From Roseiarcus sp963829505 (GTDB lineage Bacteria; Pseudomonadota; Alphaproteobacteria; Rhizobiales; Beijerinckiaceae), in NCBI GenBank assembly GCA_963829505.1, contig CAWHIL010000003.1, positions 496,001 to 560,000 on the forward strand: a stretch of DNA of 64,000 bases. Direction: 5' to 3'. Below, piece by piece: positions 9,784-17,926 of the stretch. Made by a program: the position numbers and the translations under genes. How positions within the stretch are numbered: position 1 is the first letter of the stretch; every line of letters starts with the position of its first letter. The notes beneath the pieces are model-generated. The model worked only from the letters and a program-made list of their open reading frames with translations. It did not search any database and had not been told where the DNA came from.

Positions 9784-10257
9784 TCATCGGCGAACGATGG
9801 GGCCCCGGATTTCGCCGGCCGGATATTGTTTCGAATGCACGTTGAAATACCAGCGGCCGTCCTTGAGGTCCCTGGCCTGGGCGTCGTCGATCTTGGCGAC
9901 GCCGTGGAAGGGACTGGCGAGATTGCCGGGCGTCCCGACCTGGATCGGCGCGTTCTCCTCCGGCGTCAGCCCGAGATAGGAGACGGGTCCGTGAAAGTGG
10001 GCGCCGATCGGCGCGGTCGTGAGGCCGGAATAGGTCACCGACCACTCGAGCGTGTTGGTGTCGGTGTCGAACGTCCCCTGCATCACGCCGTGGGCGGGGC
10101 TGCCGTTGGCCGGCACCTCGCCCGCCCCGGTCAGCGACGCCTGGATCGGGATTTTTAGCGCCAGCGCAGGAGCGGCCGCGAGCGCGACGCCGGCCGAGGC
10201 CAGCCCGATCAGCGCGAGACGCCGCGCCCCGGTTTGCATGAGCTTCGCCGCCGACAT
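9784..10257 (-). CDS. CHRD domain exported protein
   Basis: A 157-residue secreted protein with signal sequence (ending near APALALK) followed by a CHRD domain: IQASLTGAGEVPANGSPAHGVMQGTFD, then AHFHGP and the closing GRWYFNVHSKQYPAGEIRGPI. CHRD domains, named from chordin, occur in bacterial periplasmic proteins of mostly unknown function; the conserved His residues (AHFHGP, NVHS) suggest metal or heme-protein contacts. A GGGAGGG sits before the ATG at 10257. It lies between the outer-membrane cytochrome-porin and the tetraheme cytochrome, all on the minus strand, so it is probably part of the same functional set. Confidence 0.85.
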   Translation of the reverse strand: MSAAKLMQTGARRLALIGLASAGVALAAAPALALKIPIQASLTGAGEVPANGSPAHGVMQGTFDTDTNTLEWSVTYSGLTTAPIGAHFHGPVSYLGLTPEENAPIQVGTPGNLASPFHGVAKIDDAQARDLKDGRWYFNVHSKQYPAGEIRGPIVRR

Positions 10258-10314
10258 GATCCCTCCCTCAACCGTCCGCTTGCGCGCCGCGTTCTCGCGC
10301 TCACAAAAAGCGCG

Positions 10315-11832
10315 TCAGAACGCAAACAGCGCGTACACGTAGACCGAATTGTTTCCCGACGCGTTGTGGGTGTTGCCGACGAACGAACCGTCGAAATTGT
10401 TCGTTCCCCCGTAAAGGTGGAGGTAGTCCACGAATTGCACGCCAAGCCGCGCGTTCCAGGTCTTGTAGTCCATCGGGCCGGGCGCGCCGTGGGCGAACGG
10501 AACGTAGGAGAGATCGAGGATGAGGCCGTCGCCGTTCGGGCTCGCGATGAAACTGGACCCGACGCCAAGATTCCCGGCGCAGAGCGAAGCCGGCGACCCG
10601 TAGAGGGCGCAATCCTTCGAGCCGCTGATGTTGAAGTAGCCGAAGCCCAGGCTGTACGTATGATCCCACACGAGCGAGGTGTTCGCCTTGAAGCTGTTCA
10701 GACTGTTGCTGAGGTTGGTCGAGTTGCCTTGACCAAAGGTCGAATTCAGCCGCTGCCACTCCATGATGTCGCTGAGCTTGACCGTCACGCTGTACTGATC
10801 GCCGTCGTACTGGTACTGCGAGTCGAAGCCGACATCGAGATAGTTGTCGGTGCTGTAGTCGTAGACGCGGCCGGGAGCGACCTGCCCGTACATGCCGAAG
10901 GTCCCGACCATCAGGTAATGGTCGCCCCAGTGCGGTTCCAGCGCGACGCGCCAGTAGGGCGCGACGTTGGTGACCGCGTCCGTCGAGCTGTTGCCGTCGT
11001 TGAACAGCGTCAGGGCCGCAACCGGCAGCCCCTTGTAGGCGGTGAAATCCGCGTAGAGCATGTCGTTCCAGAAGCCGTAGAGACCGGCGCCGCCGACAAT
11101 CTGCCCGTAGCCGCTTTCGATGTGCGTCGAAGGCGGGCCGAAGGCCGGCGCGATCGTCGAGGAGAACTGCGGCCAACTCCACGAGGGGGTCGTGTTCCAC
11201 GGATCCTCGATGGTCGGCGTGTTGTTGGCGTCGATGCCCCAGATGAAATCCTTTTCGAACAGTTTGAAGGTGTCGGCGTAGCGGATGTCGGAGCCGTCGA
11301 GGAAGGCCGTCCCGCCGACCGGATCGCCCGTCACCTGAATGAATGAGCCGAGGTTGCCGATCAGGCGGCCGGCGACGTAGCCGGAAACCTGCTGGGAAAC
11401 GAGATTGTCATTGGTCTTGAGGCCCGGCGTCTGGATGGCGGTCGCCAGCGGGTTCTGCGTGCCCCAGATGCCGGCGAGCGTCGCGCCGTTTGCGGTGTAG
11501 TCGTAGGGCGCCGCCGTGTGGGTGAAGCCCGCGACATACATCGCCGCGATCGGCGGCCCCTGCCAGTCGCCGCCCTGGAGCGTGTAGCCGCCGATCTTGA
11601 AGCGGCGTCCGAAGGGGGTCAGTTCGGGGATGATGGTGTGACAGGCGGCGCACGGCTGGCCGGTCTGGCGGGCGTAGCTGGGCAGGGCGTTCGCCGGCTC
11701 GGCCGCGATAAGCAACCAGCCTGACGCAAGCGCCGCGAGGCAGAAAAGGGCGGTGCGGACGACGGCGATCGCGCTCCAGCGACTTCCCCATGAGGGTGCG
11801 TCAGTCCGGATCGCCATCGTCGTCATCCGCAT
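10315..11832 (-). CDS. Outer-membrane fused monoheme cytochrome-porin (Cyc2-like architecture)
   Basis: A 505-residue protein. After an N-terminal signal, the mature start reads LPSYARQTGQPCAACHT, with one heme-c site (Cys61, Cys64, His65) followed by PELTPFGRRFKIGGYTL. The remaining 430 residues alternate short polar and aromatic strands, without hydrophobic helices, and end in YVYALFAF with a terminal Phe, the signature of an outer-membrane beta-barrel. A small heme domain fused to a barrel is the layout of Cyc2, the outer-membrane Fe(II) oxidase. Related families of unknown function share the FARQTG-CxxCH lead, so identity with Cyc2 is not proven. AGGGAA lies before the ATG. Neighbouring HiPIPs, c4-type cytochrome and iron proteins support a role in electron uptake. 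Confidence 0.75.
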   Translation of the reverse strand: MRMTTMAIRTDAPSWGSRWSAIAVVRTALFCLAALASGWLLIAAEPANALPSYARQTGQPCAACHTIIPELTPFGRRFKIGGYTLQGGDWQGPPIAAMYVAGFTHTAAPYDYTANGATLAGIWGTQNPLATAIQTPGLKTNDNLVSQQVSGYVAGRLIGNLGSFIQVTGDPVGGTAFLDGSDIRYADTFKLFEKDFIWGIDANNTPTIEDPWNTTPSWSWPQFSSTIAPAFGPPSTHIESGYGQIVGGAGLYGFWNDMLYADFTAYKGLPVAALTLFNDGNSSTDAVTNVAPYWRVALEPHWGDHYLMVGTFGMYGQVAPGRVYDYSTDNYLDVGFDSQYQYDGDQYSVTVKLSDIMEWQRLNSTFGQGNSTNLSNSLNSFKANTSLVWDHTYSLGFGYFNISGSKDCALYGSPASLCAGNLGVGSSFIASPNGDGLILDLSYVPFAHGAPGPMDYKTWNARLGVQFVDYLHLYGGTNNFDGSFVGNTHNASGNNSVYVYALFAF

Positions 11833-11952
11833 ATCTTCCCTGGCCCATGGGCGCCGTCCTCGAATCGACGCGGCGCCATTGTTAATTCGTCAGTTTTCAG
11901 ACGTTTGGTTAATTGTCCAGTTCAGTATAGTTAACGAGCCGTAAACGGGCGC

Positions 11953-12213
11953 TCAGGCCTTCTTGACCCAGAGGCTGCACCAGCCGCTCGGCGAGATCGT
12001 TCCGTCGACGGTCTTGCAGGAGTTCGGCGCGACGAAGAGGTTGCAGCCGCTGCACTGCTTGCCGTCCTTCGGGGACTCCTGATAGCGGACCGCGGTCTGC
12101 GCCATCTTGGCCTCGGCGACGGTCGAACCGAGCGCGATCAGCGGCAGCGCCCCGGCGGCCCCGATCAGAATTGTGCGACGGCTGACGCCAGCCTTCTTCG
12201 CGTTTGAACTCAT
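11953..12213 (-). CDS. High-potential iron-sulfur protein (HiPIP), Tat-exported, copy 3
   Basis: An 86-residue HiPIP with twin-arginine signal (VSRRTILIGAAGALPLIALG) and cluster ligands Cys54, Cys57, Cys66 and Cys79 (CSGC, NSC, GWCSLW). It is nearly the same as copy 1 in the mature part. The start at 12213 has GGAGGGAAGAG upstream. It is divided from the cytochrome-porin by about 120 AT-rich bases (11833-11952), which probably contain the latter's promoter. Proximity suggests this copy is the immediate soluble partner of the outer-membrane cytochrome. Confidence 0.92.
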   Translation of the reverse strand: MSSNAKKAGVSRRTILIGAAGALPLIALGSTVAEAKMAQTAVRYQESPKDGKQCSGCNLFVAPNSCKTVDGTISPSGWCSLWVKKA

Positions 12214-12950
12214 TTCTCTTCCCTCCACTCCCGAGCCGCCTCGCGGCTCCAGGTTCGTCTAGCGACCGCCATGCGAAGCGGTCGGGTTGGCGGCGACCCT
12301 GACACCGTGCGTTGAACGCGAGCAACGCCTTGACCATGCGGCCAATGGGCGCAGCGCATGTTCACGGGGAGGCGCGCGGGGAGCGCCCGAGGATTTCGCA
12401 AACCGGCCGCGGCGTTGCGAGCGCTGCTTGCGAGTTGCCCCCGCGACGGGCCGTTCGCTCTATCTTTCAAAGCTTTCGCGACCGGGGCCGGCGCGAGGCG
12501 GGCGAGCGCGGGTGCAACAGTTTTCAAGCAATGCGCCGTCGCCAAACAGCCATTATTTCCCGTCCGGAAGCACTCTCATGCCAATCTGGCGCCAAACCCT
12601 GTCGCCAGACTGCCATCCGGCGGCTCTGGTTCTGGCGGCGAAGGCCCGCCACAAGCATCGCGCACCCGTGAGTCGTCGCGGCTCGCCGTGGGAGACGCCC
12701 CTCGGAGCGGGGAAGATCGGCTACGCAGAGGAAGAACCGGGCGCGCGAAAAAGGAGCCGCACGGACGAACCGCGCGCGGGCGCCCGCGCAGAACCTGCCG
12801 GCGCGCTTCGCAGCCACATGCCGCGTCAGTCACAAGCCGAACCGGATCGCAGGCTCGCGGTCGAAATTCGGCCAATTCGGCAAGTCCCGCGATCCGCGGC
12901 GTGTCCCTCCGAGGTTCGCCTACCGCGACCGAACGCAGGCTTTCCGGTCG
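12214..12950. other. Long intergenic region between HiPIP 3 and HiPIP 4
   Basis: About 740 bases with no recognised gene. Overlapping open frames exist on both strands, but they have Arg/Ala-rich, low-complexity translations and no match I know. A 7-bp hairpin (GAGCCGC-CTC-GCGGCTC, 12233-12249) lies just upstream of HiPIP 3. The region is unusually long for this gene-dense window and may contain a decayed gene or a regulatory RNA. Confidence 0.4.
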
Positions 12951-13226
12951 TCAGACCGTCTTCGGCAGCCAGATGCGGCAGCCGCAGTCGTGGCCGATGT
13001 CGCCGCCGACCGCGATGCAGGCCGAGGGCTCGACGAAGAGCTTGCAATCCGAGCAGCGGCGGCCGAGCGCGCCGGCAAGCTGGTAGCGGACGCTGTCCTT
13101 GGACACCTTGACCGGCGACATTTCGAGCGCGGACGCGCCCGTCGCCAGCATTCCCGCTCCGCCGGCCATGCAGCCGAGGAGGACGGTGCGGCGCGAGACG
13201 CCGCCGGAAGCCGATGAACTCGTCAT
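12951..13226 (-). CDS. Divergent HiPIP-like protein, copy 4
   Basis: A 91-residue protein with a twin-arginine signal (VSRRTVLLGCMAGGAGML) and a HiPIP-like C-terminal half: Cys58-SD-Cys61, Cys70, then HDCGCRIW with Cys81 and Cys83. The usual GWCxLW is replaced by CGCRIW, so an extra cysteine lies two residues before the expected fourth ligand; the spacing can still hold a [4Fe-4S] cluster but the environment should differ. AAAGAGG precedes the ATG at 13226. It is divergent from bacterioferritin (13512), sharing a 285-base spacer that must contain promoters for both. Confidence 0.8.
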   Translation of the reverse strand: MTSSSASGGVSRRTVLLGCMAGGAGMLATGASALEMSPVKVSKDSVRYQLAGALGRRCSDCKLFVEPSACIAVGGDIGHDCGCRIWLPKTV

Positions 13227-13511
13227 GGCCTCTTTCCCTTTCGAGTCGTCTAGAGCACCGTTCCCCGAACTTACTTTGCTGCGATGCAAAACCAGCGATT
13301 TGATCCAGATCAAATTCCACCGGTCAATTCTGCAAGGGAGGCGGCGCGTCCTGCCGCCCGCGCCATCGTTTTGAATGTCTCCACAGAATCGGACCCGTCG
13401 CGCCCTTTGTGCATGGCGCTCGCCGCGCTAGTCTTTGCGCCGCTGCCGTCGGCCTTCCCGCGTCGTTCTCGTCCGGACCCGCGCCTGAAGGCGGCCGGAG
13501 GGAGAGTGCAT

Positions 13512-13991
13512 ATGCAAGGCGATCCAAAGGTCATCGAATATCTGAATTCGGCGCTCAGCCACGAGCTCGCCGCCGTCAACCAGTACTGGCTGCACTACCG
13601 GATCCTCGACAACTGGGGCTACAAGGCTTTCGCCAAGACCTGGCGGGCGGAATCGATCGAGGAGATGCAGCACGCCGACAAGCTCGTCGCCCGCATCCTC
13701 TTTCTCGACGGCGCCCCCAACATGCAGTCCTTGAGCCAGCTCAGGATCGGCAAGACCGTCAAGGAGATCCTCGACTGCGATCTCGCCGCCGAGCTCAGCG
13801 CCCGTACGCTCTATCTCGAGGCGGCCAAATACTGCGACGGCGTCAACGACCGGGTCACCAAAAACCTTTTCGAGCAGCTCCTGACCGACGAGGAGAACCA
13901 CATCGACTTCCTCGAGGCGCAGCTCACCCTCGTCGCCCAGCTCGGCCTGCAGCTCTACGCGCAAAAGCACGTCGGCCCGCTCGAGGAGTGA
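13512..13991 (+). CDS. bfr: Bacterioferritin
   Basis: Heme-containing iron-storage protein of 159 residues, forming a 24-subunit shell. The diiron ferroxidase ligands are present: Glu18, Glu51, His54, the central AAELSARTLYLEA helix, and EENHIDFLE near residue 127-130. Met52 (EEMQHADKL) is the conserved axial ligand of the intersubunit heme b. A GGAGGGAGAG precedes the ATG at 13512. Placed beside the HiPIP/cytochrome block, it could store Fe(III) made by iron oxidation, or it could simply be housekeeping. Confidence 0.95.
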   Translation: MQGDPKVIEYLNSALSHELAAVNQYWLHYRILDNWGYKAFAKTWRAESIEEMQHADKLVARILFLDGAPNMQSLSQLRIGKTVKEILDCDLAAELSARTLYLEAAKYCDGVNDRVTKNLFEQLLTDEENHIDFLEAQLTLVAQLGLQLYAQKHVGPLEE

Positions 13992-14002
13992 GAGTGCATA
14001 TC

Positions 14003-14028
14003 CCTTCCCCGGCGATGGCCGGGGAAGG
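14003..14028 (+). terminator. Hairpin after bfr
   Basis: CCTTCCCCGG and CCGGGGAAGG form a 10-bp stem 12 bases after the bfr stop. No T-run follows, and the sequence continues into a repeat-like GCGCGTAGCGCCGGATGGGG, so it may be a repeat element doubling as a terminator. Confidence 0.5.
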
Positions 14029-14222
14029 TGGCGCGTAGCGCCGGATGGGGTGTGGAAAGCAGGGCGCTGCCGGCCCAGGGTCGGGCGCTGCGGGCTCGTG
14101 CGAGCCGACTGCCTTTCCGCCCGCTTGCTCGCTTTCGCGGGACCCGTGTGATAGGGCGACCCTGAAATTGCCCGGGGCGTCCGCGACAGCGGCGCCTCAC
14201 GGGCCCCGCATTCGAGCAGTCC

Positions 14223-14879
14223 ATGAGCGATATCTTCCAGGAAGTCGACGAGGACGTCCGGCGCGACAAGGCGGCGGAGTTCTGGAAAAAATATCAGAAT
14301 GTCGTCATCGCCGCGGCGATCCTGATCGTGCTGGCCTCGGCGGCGTTCCGCTACTGGCGCTACGAGCAGGAGAAGGCGGCGCAGGAGGCGGGCGACACGC
14401 TTCGCGCGGCGATCGCGGCCGTCAATTCCGGCAAGGCGAGCGAGGGGTTCGGCGGGCTCGGCAAGATCGGCGCCGACGGCCCCGCGGGCTACCGCATCCT
14501 CGCCCAGATGACGGAAGCCGGCGCCAAGGCCGCGACCGATCCGGCCGCCGCCATCTCCGCCTATCAGGCGATCGCCGCCAACGGTTCGGTCGATCCGCTC
14601 TTCCGCGACGCGGCGAAACTGCGCGCCGCGCTGCTTCAGATCAACGCGTCCGGCGAAGAGGCGGCCGGAACCGCGGCGCTGACGTCGCTCGCGACCGCCG
14701 CCGGCCCCTACCGCAATCTCGCGCGCCTGACGCTCGGCGCGCTCGCCATCGGACGCGGCGACACCGACGAGGCCGGCAAGACGCTCGAGGACGTGCTCGC
14801 CGACCCCGACGTCAGCCGGACCGACCGCGAACTCGCCGAGCACTGGCTCGCCGTCGTCGCCTCGAACCGTCCCAAGTGA
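14223..14879 (+). CDS. YfgM-like membrane-anchored tetratricopeptide protein
   Basis: A 218-residue protein with one N-terminal transmembrane segment (VVIAAAILIVLASAAFRYW, about residues 30-48), preceded by an acidic cytoplasmic stretch (DIFQEVDEDVRRDKAAEFWKKY), and a periplasmic Ala-rich helical part of the TPR_21/YfgM type. In E. coli YfgM is an ancillary SecYEG factor working with PpiD. It lies just upstream of der, as in many proteobacteria (bamB, usually between them, is absent here). The two are separated by a 120-base palindromic repeat. Confidence 0.8.
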   Translation: MSDIFQEVDEDVRRDKAAEFWKKYQNVVIAAAILIVLASAAFRYWRYEQEKAAQEAGDTLRAAIAAVNSGKASEGFGGLGKIGADGPAGYRILAQMTEAGAKAATDPAAAISAYQAIAANGSVDPLFRDAAKLRAALLQINASGEEAAGTAALTSLATAAGPYRNLARLTLGALAIGRGDTDEAGKTLEDVLADPDVSRTDRELAEHWLAVVASNRPK

Positions 14880-14939
14880 GGCGCGCCTTGGGCGCGACGC
14901 CGACCCTGAACGTGCCCGCGATGCGGCGGGCGATAGCGT

Positions 14940-15060
14940 CCCCTCCCCCCTTGTGGGGGAGGGACAGGGCGGGGGGTCTCTCGGACTTTTGTGATGAGGG
15001 CGCTTTATCCGGCAAGTTACGGCGAGACCCCCCTCCTCCCACAAGGGGGGAGGAGGAGCA
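14940..15060. repeat. Inverted pair of CTCCCCC/GGGGGGAGG repeats
   Basis: CCCCTCCCCCCTTGTGGGGGAGG with GGCGGGGGGTCTCTC is mirrored about 60 bases later by GCGAGACCCCCCTCCTCCC and ACAAGGGGGGAGGAGG. One arm closely matches 9590-9640. It lies between the TPR gene and der. Confidence 0.65.
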
Positions 15061-15084
15061 CAGCGGGTTCGCGGTCCCGCCCCG

Positions 15085-16488
15085 ATGAGCAAGGTCGCCA
15101 TCGTGGGCCGGCCGAACGTCGGCAAATCGACGCTCTTCAACCGCCTCGTCGGCAAGAAGCTGGCGCTCGTCGACGACGAGCCGGGCGTGACGCGCGACCG
15201 GCGCGAGGGCGAGGCGCGGCTCATGGACCTCGCCTTCACCATCGTCGACACCGCGGGGCTCGAAGAGGGCGATCCGGAGACGCTCGCCGGGCGGATGCGC
15301 GCCCAGACCGAGACGGCGCTCTCCGATTGCGACGCGGTCCTCTTCGTCATCGACGCGCGCGCCGGCGTGACCGGGGCCGACCGGCATTTCGCCGCCGCCA
15401 TCCGCAGGGCCGGCAAGCCGATCGTCGTCCTCGCCAACAAGGCCGAAGGAAACGCCGGGCGCGACGGCGCCTACGACGCCTTCAGCCTGGGGCTCGGCGA
15501 TCCCGTCGCCATCTCGGCCGAGCACGGCGAGGGCATGGCCGACCTCTACGACGCGCTGCGCGAGGCCCTGCCGCCGGCCGCCCGTCTCGATCCGGACGAG
15601 GAGGAGGAGCGCGCGCCGCTCGTCCTCGGCGACGAGGAGGACGGCAGCGAAGCCGACCTCTCGAAGCCGCTCCGCATCGCCGTCCTCGGCCGCCCGAACG
15701 CCGGCAAATCGACGCTCCTCAACCGCATCCTGGGCGAGGACCGGCTTCTCACCGGCCCCGAGCCCGGCATCACCCGCGATTCGATCGGCATCGAGACCGA
15801 GTGGAAGGGCCGCAGGCTCAAGCTCTTCGACACCGCGGGCCTGAGGCGGCGCTCGCGGGTCGTCGAGAAGGTCGAGAAGCTCGCGGTCGCCGACGCGCTG
15901 CGCGCGGTGCGCTTCGCCGAGATCGTGGTGCTGCTGCTCGACGCGACGATCCCCTTCGAGAAGCAGGACCTGACGCTCGCCGACCTCGTCGAGAAGGAGG
16001 GTCGCGGCCTCGTCATCGCGCTCAACAAGTGGGATCTCGTCGCCGACAAGTCGGACACGGCGCGCAAGTTGCGCGAGGAGGCGGATCGTCTCCTGCCGCA
16101 ACTCAGGGGCACGCGCGTTATCCCCGTCTCGGGCCTGACCGGCGCCCATCTCGACAAGCTGATCGAGGCGGTCGTCGCGACGGATGCGATCTGGAACACG
16201 CGCATCTCGACCGGGCGCCTCAACCGCTGGCTCGCGCCCGCCGTCGACGCCTATCCGCCGCCCGCCGTCTCCGGGCGGCGGGTCAAGATCCGCTACATGA
16301 CGCAGCCGAAGGCGCGCCCGCCCTTCTTCGTCCTCTTCGGCAATTCGGTCGCGCAGATCCCGGAGAGCTACCGGCGCTATCTCGTCAACGGCCTGCGCGA
16401 GACCTTCGGCCTGATCGGCGTCCCGATCCGCCTCTCGATGCGCTCAGGCGGCGACAACCCGTACGCGCCGAAGAAGCGCAGAGGCTAG
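15085..16488 (+). CDS. der: Ribosome biogenesis GTPase Der (EngA)
   Basis: A 467-residue GTPase with two G domains in tandem, needed for maturation of the 50S subunit. Domain 1 has GRPNVGKSTLFN, DTAGLEEGD and NKAE; domain 2 has GRPNAGKSTLLN, DTAGLRRRS and NKWD. A C-terminal KH-like domain follows (RRVKIRYMTQPKARPPFFVLFGN) and ends in GDNPYAPKKRRG. An acidic linker (DEEEERAPLVLGDEEDG) joins the G domains. The length is usual for the family. Confidence 0.97.
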   Translation: MSKVAIVGRPNVGKSTLFNRLVGKKLALVDDEPGVTRDRREGEARLMDLAFTIVDTAGLEEGDPETLAGRMRAQTETALSDCDAVLFVIDARAGVTGADRHFAAAIRRAGKPIVVLANKAEGNAGRDGAYDAFSLGLGDPVAISAEHGEGMADLYDALREALPPAARLDPDEEEERAPLVLGDEEDGSEADLSKPLRIAVLGRPNAGKSTLLNRILGEDRLLTGPEPGITRDSIGIETEWKGRRLKLFDTAGLRRRSRVVEKVEKLAVADALRAVRFAEIVVLLLDATIPFEKQDLTLADLVEKEGRGLVIALNKWDLVADKSDTARKLREEADRLLPQLRGTRVIPVSGLTGAHLDKLIEAVVATDAIWNTRISTGRLNRWLAPAVDAYPPPAVSGRRVKIRYMTQPKARPPFFVLFGNSVAQIPESYRRYLVNGLRETFGLIGVPIRLSMRSGGDNPYAPKKRRG

Positions 16489-16505
16489 CCATCGGCGTCA
16501 GACGG

Positions 16506-17360
16506 TCAACTGAGCCGACTCCCGATCAGCCACATCGCGCCGGGCAAGCGGACGGCGCCGCCATTCGCATAGGGCGCCAGCGCCTGGCGAAGGGAGGCGA
16601 CGGCGGCCGAGACGACCTCAGCCGGCTGGTTTCGCAGCCAGGAGTTCACGGCGCCGATTTGGGTTGACTGAACGACCGCCTCCTCCAGCCCGCGGCCCGC
16701 GGCTATGTCGAGGTCCATGTCGAGTCTCTCGAAACGCGGCGGCGCCCAACCGGCTGCGGTCAGAACCTCGGTGACGTGCCCAGGATCGGCGAAGGCGAAC
16801 ATTCCGGGTGCGTTTGGGACCGGCTTCGGCCGCGGCGGCAGGTGTTGCGCGACCGCGCTCATCGGAACTCCCATCCAGGGGTTTTCAGCCAGCGTGCGCC
16901 AGCACAGGAGCGCCATCCGCGCATTTGGAGCGGCGCCGCGGCGCATATTGGTGAACGCCGCCACCCTGTCGCCGAAGAACATCACGCCGAAGGCCGAGGT
17001 CAGGAGATCGTATTCCTCCAGTGCGGCCGCAGCGGGATCCGCCTGTCGCCAAAAGATGTTGGCGATACCGGCGGCATTCGCCCGCCTCTCTGCCTCGGCC
17101 AGCATCGGCGCAGAGATGTCCAGCCCCGTCACGCGGCCGGAGGGACCGACGACGCGCGCGAACTCCAGCGTGGGGGCGCCGCAGCCGCAGCCGATATCCG
17201 CCACCCGTTCGCCGGCCAGCGGCGCGGCAAAGCCGAGCAAGGCGTCCGTCGCGGGCGCGAGTGTGATGTCGGTTTGTTCCTGCCGCACCACCCATGTGTG
17301 GCCGCCGCTCCCGTTCCAGAAGGCCAGCATATCGGCGTTGATGTCATCGGGGGCGGCCAT
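16506..17360 (-). CDS. SAM-dependent methyltransferase (class I, UbiE-like)
   Basis: A 284-residue soluble protein with the Rossmann methyltransferase motifs: motif I VADIGCGCGAPTLEFA (near residue 53), motif II acidic loop GLDISAPMLAEAERRA, and post-motif LLTSAFGVMFFGD. The family acts on small molecules, but the substrate cannot be told from sequence. The ATG at 17360 lies upstream of a spacer to the DoxX gene, both on the minus strand. The 3' end converges with der. Confidence 0.85.
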   Translation of the reverse strand: MAAPDDINADMLAFWNGSGGHTWVVRQEQTDITLAPATDALLGFAAPLAGERVADIGCGCGAPTLEFARVVGPSGRVTGLDISAPMLAEAERRANAAGIANIFWRQADPAAAALEEYDLLTSAFGVMFFGDRVAAFTNMRRGAAPNARMALLCWRTLAENPWMGVPMSAVAQHLPPRPKPVPNAPGMFAFADPGHVTEVLTAAGWAPPRFERLDMDLDIAAGRGLEEAVVQSTQIGAVNSWLRNQPAEVVSAAVASLRQALAPYANGGAVRLPGAMWLIGSRLS

Positions 17361-17432
17361 GCGTTTCCACTCGCTGCGTAGCTCTTAAGTTGCAGGAGTG
17401 CGGAGCGGGCTGCAAGCCGCGGCGCGGGCAAT

Positions 17433-17852
17433 TCATGTCGCGCCAGAAAGCCGCGCGCGCCAGGTGATCCAGCCGACGACGAGCGTCAGTGCGGCGGCGA
17501 CAATCGGCGCGACCCCGTGCGCGTATTCGCCGTGGAGCGTGACGGTCGCGAGCGCCGCCAGCATGACGGCGAAGCCGAGCGCGGCGCCGAATAGCCGGGT
17601 CCGTTCGCGCGCGAGCAGCACGGCGGTCGTGAGTTCCAGCGCGCCGGTCACGAAATGGAACCAGCCCGGATATCCCCACTTCAGGTATTCCTCGTAGATG
17701 GAGCCAGGAGCAAGGATGTTGCTGATCGATCCCACCACGAAGAATGCGGCAAGAGCCAGGGCCAGGACGTCGCGCCACGCAATCTTGGACATGCGTCCGA
17801 CCTTGTCCGATGAGGGCGGCGCGCCCATGGCGCTCAAGGCAGGGATTTTCAT
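17433..17852 (-). CDS. DoxX-like four-helix membrane protein
   Basis: A 139-residue membrane protein with four hydrophobic helices and the DoxX-family feature of a small conserved helix pair (FVVGSISNILAPGSIYEEYLKWGYPGWFHFVTGALELTTAVLL). DoxX relatives are linked with redox or thiol stress, but most are uncharacterised. GAGGTGAAAG before the ATG at 17852 decides the start. It lies downstream of the NAD(P)-binding protein gene and may share the HxlR control inferred at 18839-18857. Confidence 0.75.
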   Translation of the reverse strand: MKIPALSAMGAPPSSDKVGRMSKIAWRDVLALALAAFFVVGSISNILAPGSIYEEYLKWGYPGWFHFVTGALELTTAVLLARERTRLFGAALGFAVMLAALATVTLHGEYAHGVAPIVAAALTLVVGWITWRARLSGAT

Positions 17853-17926
17853 CTTTCACCTCAATCCTTCTCGGTGCGAGCGCCGCAGTTCACATGACGG
17901 CGCGATTGCTAACTCGCTCCGCGGAC

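Noticed and set aside
8368..10158. Long plus-strand open frame of 596 codons over the cytochrome genes
   Set aside because: It is antisense to the tetraheme cytochrome and CHRD genes, Arg-rich with no motif. High GC makes such shadow frames common here.
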